A stretch of 64,000 nt of DNA from Clostridia bacterium (GTDB taxonomy: Bacteria > Bacillota > Clostridia > Christensenellales > UBA1242), in NCBI GenBank assembly GCA_016297915.1, contig JAEDFU010000001.1, forward strand, positions 1-64,000, read 5' to 3'. Of this stretch, positions 14,917 through 23,343 are shown one piece after another. A model generated the notes under the pieces. That model did not search any database, was not told the origin of the DNA, and was given only the letters and a program-made list of their open reading frames with translations. The position numbers and the translations under genes are program-made. Position 1 is the first letter of the stretch, and each line of letters opens with the position of its first letter.

Positions 14917-17250
14917 CTATTTTTTGAGGATTTGAAGCGGTGCAAAATTCAAAGACAATGTCTTAACACCAAGTTTACCAAAGTCGACAGATACAAAGTT
15001 GTTGCCACCTGCATCTTCTTTTTTGATAATAGTTCCCACACCAAACTTAGCATGAAATACTTGTACACCCTCTTTGTACTCATCAAACTTTTTGTTTCCA
15101 AAGCCTTTGGTGACTCCCAAACCTTGTAGTTTGTTAAGTGCATCTGCAGTATTTCCAAACTCCTGTCTCTTGGTTGTATAACTACTCTCAAAGTTGTAAT
15201 TAGACTTATTTACATTATTGCCATAAGACGATTTGTCATAATTGTTTGAATGATAATTATTCGACTGATAATTATTAGAATAGGATTTTTTGGAGTATCC
15301 ATAACCATAATCATCATAGCCATATGACATTTGCGACATTTGTCTTTTTGGCACAGAGATACCCATTTCTTCGATAAATCTACTAACTATAGTATCTTCT
15401 CTTCTGCCATACAAAAACCTAGATTTTGCCCTAGTTATGTAGAGTTTTTTCTTGGCACGGGTTATGCCTACATACATAAGACGCCTTTCTTCCTCAAGTT
15501 CGTCTGCGCTATCTAGTGCTCTGCTAAGAGGGAATTTCCCTTCCTCTAACCCTATTAGGAATACATAGTCAAACTCAAGTCCTTTGCTTGCGTGTATAGT
15601 CGAAACTGATACTGACGGCTCATCGTCGTCGCTATCTTCAAGTGAACTTTGCAAAGTTACACTCTCCAAGTAATCACTTAGATTTGCGTCATCATTAAGA
15701 TGCTCATATTCTTTGATTGACTGCATTAATTGGTCAATATTGTCTAGCCTATCTTCATCTTCCTCAGATTTGGTGTTATACGCATTTTTGATTTCTGCAT
15801 GCTCTATAACATACTCGGCAAACTCAGCTAATGATTTTGAATTATAAGCAGATTTCAAGTCGCTAATTAATTCGCCAAATTCGGCAATTTTGTTCTTGAT
15901 TGTAGCAGACACATCAAGTTCTCTAAAGTTTTCAAGCAGTTCGGTCAGTGGTGTATGCGTTTCTCTTGAAATTAAGTCAAGTTTGTCAATAGTAGCCTGA
16001 CCAATGCCTCTTTTTGGAAAGTTGATAATTCTCAAGACATTTCCGTTGTCCTTAGGATTGACAATCATAGATAGATATGCCAAGACATTTTTGACCTCAA
16101 GCCTATCAAAGAACTTAAAAATTCCGCTTGTTACATAAGGGATATTGTAGTTAAGCATCTTTTCTTCGATATTTCGGCTAAGCGAAGAAACACGCATAAG
16201 AACGCCTATTTCTCTTGGGTCAACACCTCTATTTTTGAGAAGATAAATCTGGTTAGCAACATACTCTGCCTCTTCTTTTTCGTCATAGCACTCGTGATAT
16301 GTAACCTCTTCTCCTGTTTCATTTTCGGTAAACAAAGTCTTGTCGATTCGAGACAAATTGTTTTTTATGAGCAAATTTGCCTTGGAGATTATATTTTTGG
16401 TGCTACGATAATTTTGCTCTAGTTTATATATTTTTGGATTGAAATCTTCCATAAATGACTTGATATTTGCAATGTTTGCACCTCTCCATGAGTAAATACA
16501 TTGGTCCTCATCCCCTACGACAAATACATTTTTGTATTTACTGCCAAGTTTGTACAAAATCTTGTATTGAACAAGGTTTGTGTCCTGAAATTCATCGACA
16601 TGAATGTATCTATATTTGTCTTGTAAATATTCAAGTACGCTTGGAAAGTTATTGAATAACTCTAGAGTTTTGAGTAACAAATCATCAAAGTCAAGAGCAT
16701 TATTGTTTTTTAGTTGCAATTGATACTCTCTATAAACTCTAACAATATCTTCGATATGTGGTTCATATTTATTGCACTTTAGATACTCTTCGGGGTCTAA
16801 TCCCTCATTTTTGGCAAGTGCTATATGATATTCGCATTTTTTGACAACTTCTTCGTCAATAGCCAAATCCTTGATAACTTTTTTGAGTAAATCTTTTTGG
16901 CTTTTGTCATCGTACACCGAAAAGTATCTATCAAAGCCGTCGAGTTTATAAATATATTCTCTAAGAATACTTGCACAAAACGAGTGGAATGTTTTGATAG
17001 TTATTCCAGCTGCTCTGCCACAAGTCATCTTGTTAATACGCTCTTGCATCTCTTTGGTTGCCTTGTTTGTAAATGTTATTGCAAGAATATTTGTAGGTGC
17101 TATATTTTTGTTTGCAATTAGATAGCAAATCCTATTTGTAAGAATTCTTGTCTTGCCTGAGCCTGCTCCTGCAGACACCAAAAAAGAGCCTTCTGTATCT
17201 TGAACTATTGTTTGTTGCAAAGAGTTTAAATTATCTAGTATAGCTTCCAT
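14917..17250 (-). CDS. pcrA: ATP-dependent DNA helicase PcrA/UvrD
   Basis: 777 aa. SF1A 3'-5' helicase for repair, plasmid replication and removal of RecA. Motifs: SAGAGSGKT (27-35), VDEFQDTN (motif II), GDEDQCIYSWRGA (III), QNYRST (IV), VSTIHASKGLEFD (V) and VGITRAKKKLY (VI). A Tyr/Asn/Ser-rich low-complexity linker (roughly residues 645-695, DNA about 15170-15330) joins it to the C-terminal PcrA RNA-polymerase-interacting domain (VQVFHAKFGVGTII..VDFGKLGVKTL). GGAG precedes the ATG. Confidence 0.97.
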   Translation of the reverse strand: MEAILDNLNSLQQTIVQDTEGSFLVSAGAGSGKTRILTNRICYLIANKNIAPTNILAITFTNKATKEMQERINKMTCGRAAGITIKTFHSFCASILREYIYKLDGFDRYFSVYDDKSQKDLLKKVIKDLAIDEEVVKKCEYHIALAKNEGLDPEEYLKCNKYEPHIEDIVRVYREYQLQLKNNNALDFDDLLLKTLELFNNFPSVLEYLQDKYRYIHVDEFQDTNLVQYKILYKLGSKYKNVFVVGDEDQCIYSWRGANIANIKSFMEDFNPKIYKLEQNYRSTKNIISKANLLIKNNLSRIDKTLFTENETGEEVTYHECYDEKEEAEYVANQIYLLKNRGVDPREIGVLMRVSSLSRNIEEKMLNYNIPYVTSGIFKFFDRLEVKNVLAYLSMIVNPKDNGNVLRIINFPKRGIGQATIDKLDLISRETHTPLTELLENFRELDVSATIKNKIAEFGELISDLKSAYNSKSLAEFAEYVIEHAEIKNAYNTKSEEDEDRLDNIDQLMQSIKEYEHLNDDANLSDYLESVTLQSSLEDSDDDEPSVSVSTIHASKGLEFDYVFLIGLEEGKFPLSRALDSADELEEERRLMYVGITRAKKKLYITRAKSRFLYGRREDTIVSRFIEEMGISVPKRQMSQMSYGYDDYGYGYSKKSYSNNYQSNNYHSNNYDKSSYGNNVNKSNYNFESSYTTKRQEFGNTADALNKLQGLGVTKGFGNKKFDEYKEGVQVFHAKFGVGTIIKKEDAGGNNFVSVDFGKLGVKTLSLNFAPLQILKK

Positions 17251-17287
17251 TTTTTCTCCAGTTAACTAAGTTGGTTTCTTAACTAAT

Positions 17288-17315
17288 ATAATATCACAAT
17301 TTGTCCTTAACTCAA
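17288..17315 (-). promoter_or_regulatory. Candidate pcrA-ligA promoter
   Basis: On the minus strand TTGAGT (17310-17315), 16 bp, TATTAT (17288-17293). Plausible but of weaker match. Confidence 0.45.
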
Positions 17316-17320
17316 AGCAG

Positions 17321-17352
17321 AAAAAAAGATAAGTTTTGAAAAAAACTTATCT
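17321..17352 (-). terminator. Terminator of the 118-aa gene
   Basis: A 10-bp stem AGATAAGTTT/AAACTTATCT (17328-17337/17343-17352) is followed on the minus strand by seven Ts, 6 nt after the stop. Confidence 0.9.
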
Positions 17353-17358
17353 AATTTG

Positions 17359-17715
17359 TTAACCACACATCACTTCGTTTTTGACTTTGTTGTACTTTTC
17401 GCTAAGATTAAGTATGTAAAACTCTTTTTCAAACTCATTAAGTGTTGCAAAATACTTGTCGTCTGTTAATTTTTTGAGCGGATTGTAACAATCACTTTCG
17501 ATTAATTTTTTGACATTTTCTACAAACTCCAAATCTTCTTCGTTTTTGATAGTCACATAATTTGTTTCGGCTTTTAGCCTTTTGAGTGCTTTGGCATTTT
17601 CCAAAAAGTAACTTGACGCTTTGTTTTTGTTTTGGGAAATAACTTGGGAATAATCCTTGTTTATGAGTCTTTGCTTGGCAAGGCTTGCCAAAAATTTAAG
17701 TTGTGTATTTTTCAT
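17359..17715 (-). CDS. Hypothetical helical protein, 118 aa
   Basis: Charged, Lys/Glu-rich, predicted almost all helical, with one Cys near the middle (..ESDCYNPLKK..) and one at the end (EVMCG). No membrane segment or signal peptide. I do not recognise the family. AAGGATT precedes the start. It is a stand-alone unit with a strong promoter, a 20-bp palindrome over the transcription start (17730-17749) and a strong terminator, so it is probably regulated. Confidence 0.75.
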   Translation of the reverse strand: MKNTQLKFLASLAKQRLINKDYSQVISQNKNKASSYFLENAKALKRLKAETNYVTIKNEEDLEFVENVKKLIESDCYNPLKKLTDDKYFATLNEFEKEFYILNLSEKYNKVKNEVMCG

Positions 17716-17729
17716 TTTTCATAATCCTT

Positions 17730-17782
17730 TTAACATACTTACATGTTAACCTGATTATAGCTTATATATCTCTCAAGTCCAA
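17730..17782 (-). promoter_or_regulatory. Promoter plus operator-like palindrome for the 118-aa gene
   Basis: On the minus strand TTGGAC (17777-17782), 17 bp, TATAAT (17754-17759). Just downstream, over the expected start point, is the perfect inverted repeat ttaacat-acttac-atgttaa (17730-17749), ending at the ribosome site. It fits a repressor operator. Confidence 0.65.
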
Positions 17783-17952
17783 GCATACTCAAATTCTAAT
17801 TTTGTTCGTTTTTGAGAACCTTTTTGAGTTTATAAATAATAATGTCGATTAATTGCAAAAAATGATTTTTTGAGCCAAAATACTCCCTACAAAAATAGAT
17901 ACATATAAGATTAAAGAACATTTATCTTATAGATTAGAGGATTTATTCAAAC

Positions 17953-17982
17953 AAAAAACACCAAGGGATAATCTCTTGGTGT
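17953..17982 (-). terminator. Terminator of rpsU
   Basis: An 8-bp stem ACACCAAG/CTTGGTGT (17958-17965/17975-17982) is followed on the minus strand by six Ts. It is 17 nt after the rpsU stop. Confidence 0.9.
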
Positions 17983-17999
17983 GTAAATTTCAAAAAAAC

Positions 18000-18182
18000 T
18001 TACGCTCTCTTTTTGTTTCTTTTGATTGCAGCTTTTTGTTTCTTTTTCTTCTTTACGCTTGGTTTTTCGTATTGTTCATGTTTACGAAGGTCACCAATAA
18101 TGCCGTCTTTTTGGCATTTTCTCTTAAATCTTTTGATAGCGCTCTCAACTGATTCGGTTTCGCCAACTCTAACTGTAGACAA
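18000..18182 (-). CDS. rpsU: 30S ribosomal protein S21
   Basis: 60 aa from TTG (18182), giving MSTVRVGETESVESAIKRFK, the usual S21 start; GGGTGA is 5-6 nt upstream. A GTG three codons earlier (18191) overlaps that ribosome site and is the alternative. The body has the S21 pattern RFKRKCQKDGIIGDLRKHEQ, YEKPSVKKKKK and a basic tail. S21 sits at the 30S platform near the anti-Shine-Dalgarno. Single-gene unit with strong promoter and terminator. Confidence 0.95.
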   Translation of the reverse strand: MSTVRVGETESVESAIKRFKRKCQKDGIIGDLRKHEQYEKPSVKKKKKQKAAIKRNKKRA

Positions 18183-18215
18183 ATTTTTCACCCACTTTTG
18201 TTTATATTCTATTAA

Positions 18216-18243
18216 ATTATATATGTTTTTCGAATAATGTCAA
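18216..18243 (-). promoter_or_regulatory. Consensus sigma-A promoter of rpsU
   Basis: On the minus strand TTGACA (18238-18243), 16 bp, TATAAT (18216-18221). Both hexamers are perfect. Confidence 0.85.
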
Positions 18244-18260
18244 GTCTTTTTGACAAAAAA

Positions 18261-18659
18261 CTAGTCCATTTTTAATTCGTTGCAAATACTTTCAAGATTT
18301 AAGTCTAACTTAGCAAGTGTTGGATAAACCTTGATATTATCCCCTGACTTTCTTGGCAAGATGTGCATATGCATATGAAATACACTTTGCTCTGCTTCTT
18401 CTCCGCAACAATTAACTAGATTAACTCCGTCAAAACCGCAGTCATTGGTATAATGACGGCTAATCTTTTGAACAGTGTTCATAACACTACACAAATCCTC
18501 TGCACTTATGTCTATTAGACAATCAAAGTGTTTCTTGGGAATTACAAGAGTATGTCCAATTACATCGCAAGAAATATCCAAAAATGCATAAGTTTTTTCG
18601 TCCTCATAAATTTTGTAACTTGGGATTTTTCCCTCAATTATATCGCAAAATATACACAT
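18261..18659 (-). CDS. HIT family nucleotide hydrolase/transferase
   Basis: 132 aa HINT-type protein. N-terminal CIFCDIIEGKIPSYKIYED is the classic Hit start; the catalytic triad is HMHMH (His95, 97, 99) followed by ILPR. Family members hydrolyse AMP-lysine or other nucleoside phosphoramidates; the substrate here is unknown. The N-terminal Cys2/Cys5 zinc pair is present; its usual partner histidines are plausible at His44 and His95. AGGAG before the ATG. Last gene of the pncA-nudix-NMNAT-rsmE-mtaB run. Confidence 0.93.
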   Translation of the reverse strand: MCIFCDIIEGKIPSYKIYEDEKTYAFLDISCDVIGHTLVIPKKHFDCLIDISAEDLCSVMNTVQKISRHYTNDCGFDGVNLVNCCGEEAEQSVFHMHMHILPRKSGDNIKVYPTLAKLDLNLESICNELKMD

Positions 18660-18691
18660 ATTATATTCTCCTAAATTTATAAATATCTCTG

Positions 18692-19936
18692 TTATACTAA
18701 TTTTACTTTGATGCCGTCCTCAAATAGTTCGACAAATTCAATATCATAGATATGCGAACACTCTACAACATCGTCCAAATAACACCTTATGTATTCTGGA
18801 CTAAATCCCTCAAAGTATGTCTTTTTTTCCTCAATCAAGACTGTTCCTTTACGCCCTAAAAATTTGCTTAGATAATTTGACTTGAGCGTTTTGTTTAGCT
18901 CTTCCAAAATAGCAACTCTTTGTTTTTTGGTTTGCATAGGCAAGTCCTCAAATGAATATGCTCTTGTTCCTTCTCTTTTGGAATAAGGAAAAACATGAAC
19001 ATAGGAAAAACCTACTTTTTCGATAAACGCCTTGGTGTTTTCAAACTGCTCCTGTGTCTCGCCAGCAAAGCCGACTATAACATCTGTAGTCAAATTAGCA
19101 TCAGGAAAATACTCTCTTATAAGTTTGGTTTTTTCAAAAAACTCGTCTGGAGTATAATGCCTATTCATTTTTTTGAGAATGTGTTCGTCACCACTCTGCA
19201 AAGACAAATGAAAATGCGGAGCAAAATTTGGCATGGATTTCAAAACTTCCATAAGTTCTCTTGTTATAACTCCAACTTCAAGCGAGCCTAGTCTTATTTG
19301 TGCGTCAATATCTTTGAGAGATGACATAAGTAGTGCAAGTGCTGGTTTGTCTCCAACCTTGTAACTACTGATATCTATTCCAGTAAGCACTATTTCTTTT
19401 GACCTGGAGGCAATAAGCTTTGCCTCATCAACAATGCTATTGAGGTCTCTACTTCGTGACCTTCCTCTAAGATATGGAATTATACAGTACGAACAAAAGT
19501 TATTGCATCCGTCCTGAATTTTGATATGTTCTCTAGTTGTAGTCTTTTGAGGATTACTTGGACTAACATAATCCTTGCTCAATTCGTTTTTTTGCTTGAT
19601 AGATTTTGTTATATACTCCAAAATCTTTTCTTTGCCCTCGTTGCCAATAATCGAAAAAACATTTTCTTTGGACTCAAACTGACCAGCATTTTTTTCGCTA
19701 GCACATCCACAAATAACAATTTTGGCACTATCATTGAGTTTTTTGCACTTGGATATATATTGTCTACTCTTTTTTTCGGCCTCACTTGTAACTGCACAAG
19801 TATTGATAATATACACATCAGCCGGAACTAACTCCTCAAACACCTCATAACCGTTTGATTTAAGTATATTTGCCATGCAATCGCTCTCATACTTATTTTG
19901 CTTGCAACCGAGTGTAATAATAACAACTTTACTCAT
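18692..19936 (-). CDS. mtaB: tRNA t6A37 methylthiotransferase MtaB
   Basis: 414 aa from the ATG at 19936 (GGGAG upstream); a longer frame upstream lacks a ribosome site. Converts t6A to ms2t6A at position 37 of tRNA-Lys and others. UPF0004 domain Cys11, Cys47, Cys78 bind one 4Fe-4S; the radical-SAM cluster is CNNFCSYC (Cys144, 148, 151), followed by the RGRSRSRD typical of MtaB; a C-terminal TRAM domain ends the protein. It overlaps rsmE by 8 nt. Confidence 0.95.
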   Translation of the reverse strand: MSKVVIITLGCKQNKYESDCMANILKSNGYEVFEELVPADVYIINTCAVTSEAEKKSRQYISKCKKLNDSAKIVICGCASEKNAGQFESKENVFSIIGNEGKEKILEYITKSIKQKNELSKDYVSPSNPQKTTTREHIKIQDGCNNFCSYCIIPYLRGRSRSRDLNSIVDEAKLIASRSKEIVLTGIDISSYKVGDKPALALLMSSLKDIDAQIRLGSLEVGVITRELMEVLKSMPNFAPHFHLSLQSGDEHILKKMNRHYTPDEFFEKTKLIREYFPDANLTTDVIVGFAGETQEQFENTKAFIEKVGFSYVHVFPYSKREGTRAYSFEDLPMQTKKQRVAILEELNKTLKSNYLSKFLGRKGTVLIEEKKTYFEGFSPEYIRCYLDDVVECSHIYDIEFVELFEDGIKVKLV

Positions 19937-20657
19937 AATCCCACTCCCCAAGCAAATACATAACACATGATGTAAGCGCAATTGATGCAGTTTCAGCTCT
20001 AAGTATTCTTTTGCCAAGGCTAATTGACTTAGCTCCAATATTTTTTAGTTTATCTATTTCCACACTGCTAAAACCACCCTCTGAGCCAATTATGATTGCA
20101 ACTTTTGATTGTGGGTTAAGATTCAAATCTCCCAATTTTGCGTTTTTTTCGCACTCATTTGCAAAGATTATAATATCATAAGCCTCCAAGTCTTTGAGAA
20201 TTTCATCAAAAGTTTTAACTGTGCTTACTTGCATTGGAATACTACGCTTGCACTGTTTGACCGATTGATTAGAAATTTCCTGAAGTTTTTGGCTTTTGTT
20301 AGATTTGTCCTTGCTTGTTATAAATTCCGACAAAAATGGGACAAAACTCTTAACTCCAAGTTCAGTCAATTTTTGAACTATCAAAGACATGTTTTCGGAT
20401 TTGACGAGTGCTTGAAATACTGTGACATCTGACTTTGGATTTGCCAAATTGGGCGACTTAGATACGATTTCAATCTCGGTGTCGCCTTTGGTGATTTTGA
20501 TAATATTTGCAAGATAATCAAACTCATCACCGCAAACAACCATAATCTCGTCACCCTCACTTAGTCTCAAAACATTCTTTAAGTGGTTATGCTCCACGCC
20601 TTCTATTTTGTATCTTTTATTGAGTTGTAAGTTTTGATTTACAAAAAATCTTTTCAT
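19929..20657 (-). CDS. rsmE: 16S rRNA (uracil-1498-N3) methyltransferase RsmE
   Basis: 242 aa SPOUT methyltransferase. It has the N-terminal PUA-like part (HLKNVLRLSEGDEI), KSENMSLIVQKLTELGV, the Arg-containing EQSVKQC-like region seen here as SNQSVKQCKRS, and the knot motif IIGSEGGFSSVEID with LGKRILRAETA. In many Firmicutes it follows prmA and dnaJ; here prmA is missing and the gene is instead 7 bp behind the NMNAT-like gene. Confidence 0.95.
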   Translation of the reverse strand: MKRFFVNQNLQLNKRYKIEGVEHNHLKNVLRLSEGDEIMVVCGDEFDYLANIIKITKGDTEIEIVSKSPNLANPKSDVTVFQALVKSENMSLIVQKLTELGVKSFVPFLSEFITSKDKSNKSQKLQEISNQSVKQCKRSIPMQVSTVKTFDEILKDLEAYDIIIFANECEKNAKLGDLNLNPQSKVAIIIGSEGGFSSVEIDKLKNIGAKSISLGKRILRAETASIALTSCVMYLLGEWDYE

Positions 20658-20664
20658 ATTGCTC

Positions 20665-21165
20665 TCATTTATTTAATTTAGTTTTGAAGTATTCCTTGGC
20701 GGTTGGGATAAGATAATCAAAATAATTATCCAAATCATCTCGCAAGTTAGTTGCATGAACAGGAATTTTCTCCCTATCTATGCCCAAAAATTCACATTCA
20801 GGAAAATACTTTTGGTTGTAATCTCTATAACTTTCGTCTGCGATTTTGACATTAACTTGCGGAAATTGTTTTTTGAATAAATCTGCCCATTCTTTGAGAT
20901 TATCTGGATAAGGACTAAGTCCACTTTCATCCAAAATCTCAACAGACACTCTCGAATTGTCCTTATAAAACTCATCAAACCAGCTTTTGATAAGTTCGGC
21001 GTCCAAGATATCAAAACCTGTTTCTTTTTGGATAATTTTGTTTCTGATATCGTTTTTTGAAATAACAATTATGACTTGATCGCAAAAATTAAGTGCATAA
21101 TCAACAGCACTCAAATGCCCCACATGTGGCGGATAAAATTTGCCTGTAAATGCTCCTATTTTCAT
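20665..21165 (-). CDS. NMN/nicotinate-nucleotide adenylyltransferase-like (NadR N-domain type)
   Basis: 166 aa cytidylyltransferase-fold protein. The nucleotide-binding start GAFTGKFYPPHVGH has the HxGH motif (His14, His17); a late HATNLRDDL replaces the ISSTxxR motif of NadD and looks like the NadR N-terminal NMN adenylyltransferase. It would make NAD (or deamido-NAD) from the mononucleotide and ATP. It overlaps the Nudix gene by 4 nt and is two genes after a nicotinamidase. Other members of the superfamily (for example pantetheine-phosphate adenylyltransferases) are less likely because of the NadR-like spacing. Confidence 0.75.
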   Translation of the reverse strand: MKIGAFTGKFYPPHVGHLSAVDYALNFCDQVIIVISKNDIRNKIIQKETGFDILDAELIKSWFDEFYKDNSRVSVEILDESGLSPYPDNLKEWADLFKKQFPQVNVKIADESYRDYNQKYFPECEFLGIDREKIPVHATNLRDDLDNYFDYLIPTAKEYFKTKLNK

Positions 21166-21743
21166 TTGCTCTCCAATAATTTTTTGTACAAAAAAGCTCT
21201 TAATTGTAGTTTGCTTTGTAGACCAAAGTCCTCTGTATCCAACATTTTTTCGAGTTCTTTTAGATTTACAACTACAATAGAGATATCCTCTCTGTCTTCA
21301 AGTTTTTGAGATTTGTCAAGCTTAACCTCTGCCTCAAAGCATATTATACTCTCATCGGACATTCCCACGCTTGTATATGACTTTTTCTCAGTTTGATAGA
21401 TTTTGACAACTGATGCTCCAATTTCTTCCTCGAGTTCACGCTTTGCACTAACAATTGGGTCTTCGTCGTTATCAATAAGTCCTGCTGGAACTGCGTAAAT
21501 ATAGTTGTTTATTGGAAACCTAAATTCACGAATAAGTACAATCTTTAATTCCCCATTATCAAAAAAATATGGCAGAATTCTTACAGCATCGGCAGAATTA
21601 TTTGGGTTTGTCAAATCCAAATTCTGTTTTCGCGAAACTATTTGATAGTTGATTTGTTTGCCGTTATCCAGCTCAAAAGTTGCCTCGTAGAGATTTAGAT
21701 ATTTTTTGTTTGTTAATTTTTCTACTCTCAATACTTTTTTCAT
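21162..21743 (-). CDS. Nudix hydrolase, ADP-ribose pyrophosphatase type
   Basis: 193 aa. The Nudix box runs GLIDNDEDPIVSAKRELEEE then IG (88-109), with all catalytic Glu present (Glu103, 106, 107), preceded by the AVPAG typical of ADP-ribose hydrolases of the NudF group. Expected reaction: ADP-ribose to AMP and ribose 5-phosphate. It is between pncA and the NMNAT-like gene, matching a role in recycling NAD breakdown products. Confidence 0.85.
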   Translation of the reverse strand: MKKVLRVEKLTNKKYLNLYEATFELDNGKQINYQIVSRKQNLDLTNPNNSADAVRILPYFFDNGELKIVLIREFRFPINNYIYAVPAGLIDNDEDPIVSAKRELEEEIGASVVKIYQTEKKSYTSVGMSDESIICFEAEVKLDKSQKLEDREDISIVVVNLKELEKMLDTEDFGLQSKLQLRAFLYKKLLESK

Positions 21744-21746
21744 GTA

Positions 21747-22292
21747 TTATCTTATTTCAACTCCCAATTTGGACATTTTTTGCAAATACTCACGGTTAAT
21801 CTCATCCGCCAAGTGATTGTCGCCACCAAATGTGTCAACCATATTTTTGTAAACCACTACTCTGGTTGCAAGTTTGTTTGATTTCAAATACTTTGTCAAC
21901 GACTCCACAAAATTGTACACACAAATATCCGTACAACAACCAGTTACGACGATTGTATCTAATTTTTTGGATGCAATGTACTTACCAAATTCATGAGTTA
22001 CAAATCCGTTTGTGGTATTTTTTTCGATAATCATCATTTTGTCGCTATACTTTTTTAGTTGTGGCACAAGTTCACACTCATCAGTTCCTTTGATGCAATG
22101 AGGTGGATAATTCTCAAACTCTATATCATGTGGGTCGTGTGTGTCTTTGAAAGCTATAATATCTTGCCCTTTTGATATAAATTTTTCTATCTCACATGAG
22201 ATATTGTCTACAATTCGGTTTATGTTTTTGTTCGCCAGTGCTCCGTGATTAACAAAACCATCAATCATATCTATTACAATCAGCAAATCCAT
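21747..22292 (-). CDS. pncA: Nicotinamidase (isochorismatase superfamily)
   Basis: 181 aa from the ATG at 22292, behind AAGGAG; a longer frame upstream lacks a ribosome site. Hydrolyses nicotinamide to nicotinate. Catalytic triad: Asp8 (VIDMIDGF), Lys91 (EKNTTNGF) and Cys124 (GCCTDICV). Metal ligands Asp50, His52 and His65 sit in FKDTHDPHD and NYPPHCIKGT, the nicotinamidase pattern rather than the isochorismatase one. First gene of the operon, with a near-consensus promoter upstream. No nicotinate phosphoribosyltransferase is in the window. Confidence 0.88.
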   Translation of the reverse strand: MDLLIVIDMIDGFVNHGALANKNINRIVDNISCEIEKFISKGQDIIAFKDTHDPHDIEFENYPPHCIKGTDECELVPQLKKYSDKMMIIEKNTTNGFVTHEFGKYIASKKLDTIVVTGCCTDICVYNFVESLTKYLKSNKLATRVVVYKNMVDTFGGDNHLADEINREYLQKMSKLGVEIR

Positions 22293-22323
22293 AGTAGACT
22301 CCTTTCCATATATTTCAAAAAAA

Positions 22324-22352
22324 ATCATAGCAAAAAATTTGTAAATTGTCAA
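22324..22352 (-). promoter_or_regulatory. sigma-A promoter of the pncA operon (extended -10)
   Basis: On the minus strand TTGACA (22347-22352), 17 bp, TGC-TATGAT (-10 at 22324-22329). The expected leader is about 25 nt. Confidence 0.85.
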
Positions 22353-22499
22353 AGTAAAAATAAGATGACAAGTTACAATTTTGATGATATCATATTTGAA
22401 ATAATATTTTGCTTAATGCTAGAAAATTGCTTTGGCAAACTCAACACCTAATAGCCCAAACTTATTCCAAAACAAAATCAACTATATTTAGGAGATAAT

Positions 22500-23288
22500 A
22501 TGTTTATAAACGATGTAGATTTTATAGTTCCAAGATTTTCAAGTGGCGAAATGAAACTAAAAATAGACGACCTAACAAGACTAATCAAAAACAATAGCGT
22601 CAAAATTGTGTACAATGGCGAGATTAGTATTTTTGAGTTATTTATAATAATCAAATACTACAAGAGCATTGGCACACAAGTCACCTTATACTTAGGATAT
22701 CTACCTTATCAACGAATGGACAAACACAACGATATCGAAGTTTGCACTTTAGAGCTTGTGGCTCAAATAATCAATAGTCTAGGCATTGACCAAGTATTTG
22801 TGTGCGAACCTCATTGCAATCTACAGCCAATCAACAATGCAAAACCGATTTGTCTTGTCTACAAACTATTGGATATCATGAAAAAAGACCTAAATTTAGA
22901 CGGCACTGAGACTTTAATCTTTCCAGACAAAGGCTCAGCAAATAGATACTCCAAAGTCAAGAGCAAAAACACTGTGTATTTTGAAAAAGTACGCTCACTA
23001 GACACAGGACTAATTATCTCGCACCAAATGCACGGAGAATTGAGTAATAGTAATCGTGTAATTATTGTTGATGACATAGTATCGACAGGAGACACACTCA
23101 TAAACATTATAAAAACTATTCCAAATAACAAAGAGATTTTTGTAGTTTGTGGACACTTTGAACAAAATAAATATAACCAACGACTTACATCAAATCCACA
23201 AATAAAGGCAATTTATACATCAAATTCTCTCACAAAAGAGCCTTATGCCAACCTCAAAATCTTTGACATCAAAGACTTAATAAAATAA
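22500..23288 (+). CDS. Phage-type phosphoribosyl-pyrophosphate synthetase-like protein (Prs or Adps family)
   Basis: 262 aa, about 50 shorter than housekeeping Prs. Prs landmarks are present: LGYLPYQRMDK (65-75, ATP loop), VCEPHCN (101-107, in place of DLHxxQ) and the PRPP loop VDDIVSTGDT (190-199). The flexible-loop region reads FPDKGSANRYSK..FEKVRS, like the short Prs proteins of large phages instead of the KRR loop of cellular Prs. It would make PRPP from ribose 5-phosphate or, as in the phage NAD-reconstitution enzyme Adps, pyrophosphorylate ADP-ribose. AGGAGAT precedes the ATG. It diverges from the pncA operon. Confidence 0.75.
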   Translation: MFINDVDFIVPRFSSGEMKLKIDDLTRLIKNNSVKIVYNGEISIFELFIIIKYYKSIGTQVTLYLGYLPYQRMDKHNDIEVCTLELVAQIINSLGIDQVFVCEPHCNLQPINNAKPICLVYKLLDIMKKDLNLDGTETLIFPDKGSANRYSKVKSKNTVYFEKVRSLDTGLIISHQMHGELSNSNRVIIVDDIVSTGDTLINIIKTIPNNKEIFVVCGHFEQNKYNQRLTSNPQIKAIYTSNSLTKEPYANLKIFDIKDLIK

Positions 23289-23292
23289 ACAA

Positions 23293-23320
23293 AAAATCCG
23301 TAAATGATTTTACGGATTTT
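23293..23320. terminator. Bidirectional terminator between the Prs-like gene and dnaJ
   Basis: A 12-bp stem AAAATCCGTAAA/TTTACGGATTTT (23293-23304/23309-23320) with loop TGAT has Ts after it on both strands. It lies between convergent genes. Confidence 0.92.
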
Positions 23321-23343
23321 TTGTTGTTTTATGGAGTTTTTGT

